Below, piece by piece: positions 5,539 to 10,141 of a stretch of DNA of 10,141 nt; positions within the stretch are counted from its first letter, which is position 1, and every line of letters starts with the position of its first letter. The DNA comes from Propionibacteriales bacterium (GTDB lineage: Bacteria; Actinomycetota; Actinomycetes; Propionibacteriales; Propionibacteriaceae), in NCBI GenBank assembly GCA_017882655.1, contig JADGPB010000052.1, positions 1 to 10,141 of the forward strand, given 5' to 3'. The notes below the pieces were generated by a model, which was not told the origin of the DNA, searched no databases, and saw only the letters and a list, made by a program, of their open reading frames with translations. The position numbers and the translations under genes are program-made.

Positions 5539-6810
5539 CTATGCCGGGACCAGAAGGTCGCGGCCACCCAGGTACGGACGCAGGGCCTCAGGGATCGCCA
5601 CCGAGCCATCGGGGCGCTGGTGGTTCTCGAGCAGCAGGATGATCATGCGGGTCATCGCGCACAGGGTGCCGTTGAGGGTCGCGACCGGCCCCACGTCCCC
5701 CTCGTACCGCGCCCTCGTGTTCAACCGGCGCGACTGGAACTCGGTGCAGTTCGAGGTCGAGGTGATCTCGCGGTACCGACGCTGGCTCGGCACCCACGCG
5801 TAGCAGTCGTACTTGCGGGCGGCGGACAGGCCCAGGTCGCCCGCGGCGACCTCGAGCACCTCGAACGGCAGGCCGAGCAACGAGAGGAACTCCTTCTCGT
5901 AGCCGAGCAGCCGCTGGTGCTGCTCCTGTGCGTCTTGGGGCGCGCAGTAGACGAACATCTCGACCTTGTCGAACCAGTGCACGCGGAAGATGCCGCGGGT
6001 GTCCTTGCCGTACGAGCCGGCCTCGCGACGGAAGCAGGGGCTGTAACCGGCGTACGAGATCGGCAGCTTGGCACCGTCGAGGATCTCGTCGGAGTGATAC
6101 GCGGCGAGCGCGACCTCGCTCGTACCCACCAGGTACAGGTCGTCGTCCGGCAGGTGGTAGACGTCCTGCGCTGCCTGTCCGAGGAAGCCCGTGCCCTCCA
6201 TCGCCGACGGCTTCACGAGCGCCGGCGGCAGGACCGGCGTGAAGCCCCACTCGGCGGCTTTCGCCATCGCGAACGCCGTCAGGGCCAGCTCGAGCTGTGC
6301 GCCCTGGCCGGTCAGGAAGTAGAACCGCGAGCCGGACACCTTGGCGCCTCGCTCCATGTCGATCGCGCCGAGGATCTGGCCGAGCTCGAGGTGGTCGCGA
6401 GGGGCGAAACCCTCCGTCTCGAAGTCGCGCGGGGTGCCGACCTTCTCGACGATGACGAAGTCGTCCTCACCACCGCGAGGTACGTCGTCGAAGACGGGGT
6501 TCGGCAGCTGCAGCATGAGCGCGTCGAACGTGGCGCCGGCCCCGTCCGAGGTCGCCTGCGCGTCCTTGACCTGCGCAGCCAGCTCCTTCGTACGGGCAAG
6601 AAGCTGCACCTTCTCATCGCCGCTCGCCTTCGGGATCAGCGCGCCGAGCTCCTTCTGCTCGGCCCGAAGCCGCTCGAACGACGCGATCGAGCTGCGCCGC
6701 GTCTCGTCCGCCGACACCAGCTGGTTGATGAGCTCCGGCGACTCGCCGCGAGCCTCCTGAGCACGACGAAGACGGTCGGAGTCGGTACGCAGCAGCTTCG
6801 GATCGATCAC
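5539..6810 (-). CDS. serS: Seryl-tRNA synthetase
   Basis: This 423-residue class II aminoacyl-tRNA synthetase charges tRNA-Ser with serine. Residues about 1-105 form the N-terminal helical arm that binds the long variable arm of tRNA-Ser, with heptad-like charged helices (SFERLRAEQKEL, KVQLLARTKELAAQVKDA). The catalytic core follows: motif 1 region GFTPVLPPALVK (189-200), LVGTSEV (228-234), motif 2 with CFRREAGSYGKDTRG (259-273), the STSNCTEFQSRR segment (351-362), and motif 3 NGTLCAMTRMIILLLEN (380-396). The end, PDGSVAIPEALRPYLGG, is typical. Length is normal. Two GTG codons compete as start: 6816 and 6810. I chose 6810 because it gives the usual MIDPKLLR beginning and lies 6 nt after TAGGCT, a good -10 for a leaderless mRNA; the same bases (GGATAGG) could also act as a ribosome site at 8 nt. 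The HAD gene follows directly, and the PAP2/kinase gene is divergent. Confidence 0.97.
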   Translation of the reverse strand: MIDPKLLRTDSDRLRRAQEARGESPELINQLVSADETRRSSIASFERLRAEQKELGALIPKASGDEKVQLLARTKELAAQVKDAQATSDGAGATFDALMLQLPNPVFDDVPRGGEDDFVIVEKVGTPRDFETEGFAPRDHLELGQILGAIDMERGAKVSGSRFYFLTGQGAQLELALTAFAMAKAAEWGFTPVLPPALVKPSAMEGTGFLGQAAQDVYHLPDDDLYLVGTSEVALAAYHSDEILDGAKLPISYAGYSPCFRREAGSYGKDTRGIFRVHWFDKVEMFVYCAPQDAQEQHQRLLGYEKEFLSLLGLPFEVLEVAAGDLGLSAARKYDCYAWVPSQRRYREITSTSNCTEFQSRRLNTRARYEGDVGPVATLNGTLCAMTRMIILLLENHQRPDGSVAIPEALRPYLGGRDLLVPA

Positions 6811-6816
6811 CAGCAC

Positions 6817-6822
6817 AGCCTA
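6817..6822 (-). promoter_or_regulatory. Candidate -10 element (TAGGCT) for serS
   Basis: On the minus strand TAGGCT fits TANNNT and is followed by exactly 6 nt (GTGCTG) before the GTG at 6810, which would put the transcription start on the serS start codon. No convincing -35 hexamer is visible. The overlapping GGATAGG could instead be read as a Shine-Dalgarno sequence, so the call is not firm. Confidence 0.4.
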
Positions 6823-6896
6823 TCCAGCCGCGCGACTGCTCTCCGCGTCGTTTCGAGGCGTCAGGGAAGACCTGGGCGAGCGACTTGTTCCCACGC

Positions 6897-6902
6897 CACA
6901 AT
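6897..6902 (+). promoter_or_regulatory. Candidate -10 element (CACAAT) for the PAP2/lipid kinase gene
   Basis: CACAAT is followed by 6 nt (GAGGAC) and then the ATG at 6909, the same geometry as serS and the DUF4921 gene. GAGGA is too close to the ATG (1 nt) to be a normal ribosome binding site. The hexamer deviates from TANNNT at the first base, so support is modest. Confidence 0.3.
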
Positions 6903-6908
6903 GAGGAC

Positions 6909-8474
6909 ATGACGACACGCGGACGCACCTTGACGTGGCTTGTGGTGGCCCTGACGGGAGGCGGCTTCGTCGTCTGGTCGGCGTTGCGCGTGATGGGAAT
7001 CCTCGATCCCCTCGACCGGGCGCTGCTGCCCGGACAGATCGCGCCCCGCTCGGGGTTCGGACAGATCCTCGAGGCCCTCTCCCTGATCCTCCACCCGGGC
7101 GTGGTCTTCGTCGTGGTGCTCGGCATCGCGGGGTGGTCGGCGGCGAGGCGGCTGCGTCGGCTGGCGACGGCACTGGTCGGATCGGTGGTCGTGGGCTGGG
7201 GTGGGTACGAGCTGCTCAAGTACCTGTTCCGTCTGCCGCGTCCGTCGTCGGGGTTCAGCGACGCGCTCACGTACGCGGGTTACTCGTACCCCTCCGGACA
7301 CGTCACCGCGGCCACCATCGGGGCCGCCACGATCGTCACGCTCGTCACCACGCAGCGTCGCTCCACAGTGTCGATCTGGGTCATCCGCGTGGCTGGTGCG
7401 CTGTTCGTCGTCGCCGTCGCGGTCGACCGCCTGCTCATGCGGCACCACTGGTTCAGCGATCTCGTCGGCGGGGCACTCCTCGGCGGCGCGGTGATCTCGA
7501 CCGCCCTCCTCCTGGCCGGGGTGAACACGATCGCGGAGTCGCTCGGCTTCTTCGACAGGCCTCGCGTGCACGTCGACAAGCGCGCCGCCATCATCTACAA
7601 CCCGTCGAAGATCATCGCCTTCGACCTGTTCCGTACGCGCGTCGAGTACGAGCTGCGCGAGCGCGGCTGGAAACCGCCGCTGTGGCTGGAGACCGAAGCC
7701 GACGATCCCGGCCGCGAGATGGCGCGTGACGCGCTGGCGAAGAAGGTCGCTCTGGTGATCGTCGCGGGCGGCGACGGCACCGTACGCGTCGTCTGCTCCG
7801 AGCTCGTCGGCAGCAACGTGCCCGTCGCCCTGATCCCCGCGGGTACCGGCAACCTCCTCGCGCGCAACCTCGGCGTCCCTCTCGACGAGCAGCAGGCGTT
7901 CGACGTCGCGTTCGAGGGCAAGCCGTCGCCGATAGACGCCGTGAAGTTCACGGTCGGCGACCACACCGAGCACTTCGTCGTGATGAGCGGCATGGGCGGC
8001 GATGCCCAGGTGATGGCGAACACCAACACCGACCTCAAGAAGGTCGTCGGCTCGGCCGCGTACTTCCTTGCGGCTGCGCAGAGCGTCGGTACGGGGCCGT
8101 ACGACCTCACTGTCACGCTCGATGACGCCGAGCCCATCAAGCGCAGCGCCGTGCTGGCGCTGGTCGGCAACGTCGGCACGCTCCAGGCGGGCATCCGCAT
8201 CCTCCCCGACGCGAGCCCCACCGACGGGATGCTCGACGTGCTCATCTGCAACCCCACCGGCGTCGTCGACTGGGCGAAGGTGGCGAGCGGCCTGCTCGGG
8301 GGTGCGAACGTCGAGCCGCTGGAGTACGCACAAGGGCGCCGGGTGGTCATCGAGTCGCCGGACCCCGTCCCGTACCAGCTCGACGGAGACGCCGCGGGCG
8401 ACACGTGCCGGCTGGAAGCCGAGGCTGTACCGGGCGGGCTCACGGTGATGCTCCCGCAACGGGCGGCGAGATGA
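6909..8474 (+). CDS. Bifunctional PAP2-type phosphatase / diacylglycerol kinase-like lipid kinase
   Basis: This 521-residue protein joins two enzymes. Residues about 1-210 form an integral membrane PAP2 phosphatase with the three family motifs: KYLFRLPRP (K104, R111-P112), PSGH (128-131) and RLLMRHHWFSD (R174, H180, D184). Several hydrophobic helices surround them. Residues about 222-521 are a cytosolic diacylglycerol-kinase catalytic domain with GGDGT (287-291) and PAGTGN (310-315), which bind ATP phosphates, followed by the beta-rich second lobe (GMGGDAQVM, LDGDAAGD). PAP2 enzymes remove phosphate from phosphatidate, or pyrophosphate from isoprenoid carriers; this kinase family phosphorylates diacylglycerol or related lipids. 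The fusion is a known actinobacterial architecture, but its net reaction is unclear. An upstream in-frame TTG at 6885 is rejected; the ATG at 6909 starts the basic MTTRGR before the first membrane helix. It is divergent from serS across 98 nt. Confidence 0.93.
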   Translation: MTTRGRTLTWLVVALTGGGFVVWSALRVMGILDPLDRALLPGQIAPRSGFGQILEALSLILHPGVVFVVVLGIAGWSAARRLRRLATALVGSVVVGWGGYELLKYLFRLPRPSSGFSDALTYAGYSYPSGHVTAATIGAATIVTLVTTQRRSTVSIWVIRVAGALFVVAVAVDRLLMRHHWFSDLVGGALLGGAVISTALLLAGVNTIAESLGFFDRPRVHVDKRAAIIYNPSKIIAFDLFRTRVEYELRERGWKPPLWLETEADDPGREMARDALAKKVALVIVAGGDGTVRVVCSELVGSNVPVALIPAGTGNLLARNLGVPLDEQQAFDVAFEGKPSPIDAVKFTVGDHTEHFVVMSGMGGDAQVMANTNTDLKKVVGSAAYFLAAAQSVGTGPYDLTVTLDDAEPIKRSAVLALVGNVGTLQAGIRILPDASPTDGMLDVLICNPTGVVDWAKVASGLLGGANVEPLEYAQGRRVVIESPDPVPYQLDGDAAGDTCRLEAEAVPGGLTVMLPQRAAR

Positions 8475-8476
8475 TC

Positions 8477-8490
8477 GAGGTCCTCACCTC
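8477..8490 (+). repeat. Small hairpin just after the lipid kinase stop codon
   Basis: GAGGT at 8477-8481 pairs with ACCTC at 8486-8490 around the loop CCTC, 2 nt after the stop. It is too short and lacks a U-tract, so it is not a convincing terminator. It shares the GAGG/CCTC theme with the tandem repeat that follows. Confidence 0.3.
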
Positions 8491-8505
8491 CTCTGACGCG
8501 TGACT

Positions 8506-8544
8506 GCAAGGAGAGAACTCCCCCCAGCAAGGAGAGACCTCCCC
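8506..8544 (+). repeat. Tandem direct repeat, two 18-bp units, each with a GGAG/CTCC mini-hairpin
   Basis: GCAAGGAGAGAACTCCCC at 8506-8523 and GCAAGGAGAGACCTCCCC at 8527-8544 differ at one position and are spaced 21 bp apart, two helical turns. Each unit contains GGAG and CTCC separated by four bases, so each can be a binding site with dyad symmetry or a small RNA hairpin. Each also carries AAGGAG, a strong Shine-Dalgarno sequence, but no start codon lies at a suitable distance. The pair lies 86 nt before the kinase ATG. It may be a regulator site, or part of the 3' end of the lipid kinase transcript. Confidence 0.6.
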
Positions 8545-8614
8545 TGGATCACGGGGTTCCGGCCGACGAGGCGACGAATCTCACCCCATCCCAGTGCGGC
8601 GCACCGCTCGGGAA

Positions 8615-8620
8615 TAGGCT
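8615..8620 (+). promoter_or_regulatory. Candidate -10 element (TAGGCT) for the Ser/Thr kinase gene
   Basis: TAGGCT, the same hexamer as upstream of serS, lies 9 nt before the ATG at 8630. Transcription would begin at the start codon or within about 3 nt of it. GGAATAGG overlapping it (8611-8618) is a poor ribosome site at 11 nt. No clear -35 is seen. Confidence 0.4.
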
Positions 8621-8629
8621 GAAATCACG

Positions 8630-10141
8630 ATGGACGGTGTCGATGCTGACTCCGGTCGGCTTTCGCGGCCGCGAGTCCCCGGGTACGACTCGTTCGAGCT
8701 GATCGGGCGGGGGGGCTTCAGCTCAGTTTGGCGCGCGCGCCAGACCGCGTACGACCGGATGGTCGCGGTCAAGATCCTTCATTCGGGGATCGACGACGAG
8801 GCCGCACGGCGGCGGTTCGAGCGTGAGTGCACGCTCATGGGCCGCCTCACCGGCCACCCCAACATCGTCACGGTCTTGGACTCAGGATTCCTCGACGACG
8901 GCCATCCCTTCCTCGCGATGACCTACTGCGAGCATGGCTCGCTGGCCGATCGCGTGCGCTCGACGGGGCCGATCCCCGCAGCCGAGGTCACCCGCATCGG
9001 CGTGAAGATCGCCGGCGCATTGGACGCGGCCCACCAGCTCGGGGTGCTCCACCGGGACGTGAAGCCGGAGAACATCCTGGTGACGGCGTTCGGCGAGCCC
9101 GCGCTGGCCGACTTCGGCATCTCGACGGCACGCGGCGCAGCGACGGTCACGGCCGCGTACACCCCGACCCATGCGGCGCCCGAGGTGCTCCTCGGAAAGC
9201 CCGCCGACGTGCGCACCGACGCGTACAACCTGGGCTCCACCCTGTACCAGCTGCTTCGTGGCGAGTCCGCGTTCTCAGACCCCGAGCGGACCGGCGTCGC
9301 CGACTTCGTCGACCGCGTCCTCCACCAACCGCCGCCGCCGCTCGCCCCAGAGATCGCTCCGGCCGCGCTGAGCGCGGCCATCGTGGCGGCGATGGCCAAG
9401 GATCCCGCTGACCGGCCGCAGACCCTCGCGGACTTCGGTCGGCGCCTCCAGGACGTACAGCGCGCCGCCGGCCAGCCCGTCACCGACATGGTGCTCATGG
9501 GCGCATCCCCGGGGGCAGTCGCCGCCAGCGCGACGGCGGCATCGACGCTCATCGCGGCGCCCGCGATCGTCCCGGGACTGCCAGGCGCGACCCCCGCCGA
9601 TGCGTCTGCACCCTCGGGCACCGCCACCGTGCTGCCGCCGATCTTCAGGTCCGTACGGGATACGCCCGCCAGCGGTGACGCCACCATGCTCGCGTCTCGG
9701 GCCCGAGGCGTCGAGACGCCGCCGGAACCACCCGCAGCCGCGAAACCGCGCAAACGGCACGTACGGGCGTTGGTCGGCATCGGTGCTGTGGTGGCGCTGG
9801 CAGCCCTGCTGGTCGTCGTCCCGTGGCAGCAGGTGATGGCGAGCTTCTCCTCGGGCCGAGCCACGAGCGCCCCGGCGACCGGCATCAGCGTCACCCCGAC
9901 ACTGTCGGCGATCTCCGTCACACCGACTCCGTCGATCGACACGCCGACACCAACACCAACTCCGACGTCGACCCCGACCCCGACTCCTTCCAAGGCACCC
10001 TCGAGTGCCGCGGCGTCGACCTCCAAGCCGGTGTACACGATCATCCCCATCACGAAGATCCAGCCGATCAACCTCGCGCCGGCGCCGCCGCCCGACCTGG
10101 TCGCCACGCGTACGGTCGGCAACGTCGTCCGGTTGGTGTGG
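8630..10141 (+). CDS. Transmembrane Ser/Thr protein kinase with Thr-Pro stalk and start of a fibronectin III domain (runs off right edge)
   Basis: The frame is open for 504 codons to the right edge. Residues 19-275 are a Hanks-type kinase with intact catalytic residues: glycine loop GRGGFSSV (26-33), K48 in VAVK, HRDVKPEN (141-148), DFG (161-163), APE (183-185), DAYNLG (197-202) and DRPQ (261-264). The activation segment has several Thr residues (TVTAAYTPT) that could be autophosphorylated. A disordered Ala/Pro/Thr-rich linker (280-370) and a basic stop-transfer patch (KPRKRHVR) lead to one membrane helix, about 381-398. Outside follow a Thr-Pro stalk (438-454) and PPPDLVATRTVGNVVRLVW at 486-504, which looks like the first strands of a fibronectin type III domain. 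The kinase would therefore sense something outside the cell and phosphorylate cytosolic targets. The start is firm: an in-frame TAG at 8615 lies just upstream and the ATG at 8630 is the first start. No PASTA repeats are visible in this part. Confidence 0.92.
   Translation, partial: MDGVDADSGRLSRPRVPGYDSFELIGRGGFSSVWRARQTAYDRMVAVKILHSGIDDEAARRRFERECTLMGRLTGHPNIVTVLDSGFLDDGHPFLAMTYCEHGSLADRVRSTGPIPAAEVTRIGVKIAGALDAAHQLGVLHRDVKPENILVTAFGEPALADFGISTARGAATVTAAYTPTHAAPEVLLGKPADVRTDAYNLGSTLYQLLRGESAFSDPERTGVADFVDRVLHQPPPPLAPEIAPAALSAAIVAAMAKDPADRPQTLADFGRRLQDVQRAAGQPVTDMVLMGASPGAVAASATAASTLIAAPAIVPGLPGATPADASAPSGTATVLPPIFRSVRDTPASGDATMLASRARGVETPPEPPAAAKPRKRHVRALVGIGAVVALAALLVVVPWQQVMASFSSGRATSAPATGISVTPTLSAISVTPTPSIDTPTPTPTPTSTPTPTPSKAPSSAAASTSKPVYTIIPITKIQPINLAPAPPPDLVATRTVGNVVRLVW
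9941..9991 (+). repeat. Thr-Pro coding repeat in the kinase extracellular stalk
   Basis: A run of ACN-CCN codon pairs encodes (TP)n with Ser interruptions at residues 438-454 of the kinase. It follows two related copies of an SVTPT segment at about 420-433. It forms a stiff, potentially O-mannosylated stalk between the membrane helix and the extracellular domain. Repeats like this often vary in length between strains. Confidence 0.7.

Noticed and set aside
6817..6908. T-box or other riboswitch upstream of serS
   Set aside because: The divergent gap is only 98 nt. I see no specifier loop, T-box sequence or terminator/antiterminator pair, and serS appears leaderless.
4708..6912. Plus-strand open frame of 734 codons
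   Set aside because: It is antisense to the whole HAD-serS pair, with a composition typical of the reverse of GC-rich genes. The minus strand carries clear conserved families there.
6861..8459. Minus-strand open frame of 532 codons
   Set aside because: It is antisense to the PAP2/lipid kinase gene, very rich in Arg, Asp and His, with no motif.
8508..8534. AAGGAG boxes as ribosome binding sites of a small gene
   Set aside because: No ATG, GTG or TTG follows either box at 4-12 nt, and no short open frame with coding character is present before the kinase.
8923..10122. Minus-strand open frame of 399 codons with Gly-Val repeats
   Set aside because: It is the mirror of the kinase coding strand; the Gly-Val repeats are the reverse of the Thr-Pro stalk codons.
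1..10141. CRISPR array, transposon, prophage or defence island
   Set aside because: No regularly spaced repeats, transposase, integrase, att-like duplication or known defence domain was found. Composition looks uniform across the window.

Overview
The window looks like ordinary chromosomal DNA from a high-GC Gram-positive bacterium (Actinomycetota). The evidence is strong G/C in third codon positions, a WhiB-type iron-sulfur regulator, a DUF4921 protein, a fused PAP2/lipid kinase, a membrane-anchored Ser/Thr kinase, many GTG starts, and TANNNT-type -10 hexamers placed right against start codons. The family set and a strong excess of GTAC would suit Propionibacteriales (Nocardioidaceae-like), but that placement is a guess. 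I see no insertion sequence, phage gene, CRISPR array, toxin pair, defence island, rRNA or tRNA.

Left end (1-1724, minus strand): the N-terminal part of a MurQ-type N-acetylmuramic acid 6-phosphate etherase runs off the left edge. Upstream of it, 203 nt away on the same strand, is a DUF4921 protein with GalT/HIT-like signatures. Together they hint at amino-sugar or nucleotide-sugar metabolism.

Regulator block (1725-3201, plus): a 285-nt non-coding stretch with several inverted repeats precedes a WhiB-like protein fused to a C-terminal helix-turn-helix. A small four-helix membrane protein of unknown function follows.

Middle (3220-4742): an AIM24-family protein (minus) is convergent with the membrane protein. 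A small lipoprotein (plus) is divergent from it across a 200-nt gap.

Housekeeping pair (4750-6810, minus): serS (seryl-tRNA synthetase) is followed 3 nt later by a Cof-type HAD phosphatase. The phosphatase lies in the same reading frame as serS, separated from its stop codon by a single codon.

Right side (6909-10141, plus): a bifunctional PAP2 phosphatase/diacylglycerol-kinase-type lipid kinase is divergent from serS. A 155-nt gap with a tandem 18-bp repeat follows. The last gene is a transmembrane Ser/Thr protein kinase whose extracellular part, after a Thr-Pro-rich stalk, appears to begin a fibronectin type III domain at the right edge.

The genes do not form one obvious pathway. The common theme is the cell envelope and signalling: peptidoglycan recycling, lipid phosphate turnover, a lipoprotein, a membrane kinase and a WhiB regulator. 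The points most worth a second look are the regulatory DNA upstream of the WhiB-HTH gene, the tandem repeat upstream of the kinase, the series of apparently leaderless promoters, and the serS/HAD in-frame junction. I did not find a convincing new multi-gene system.
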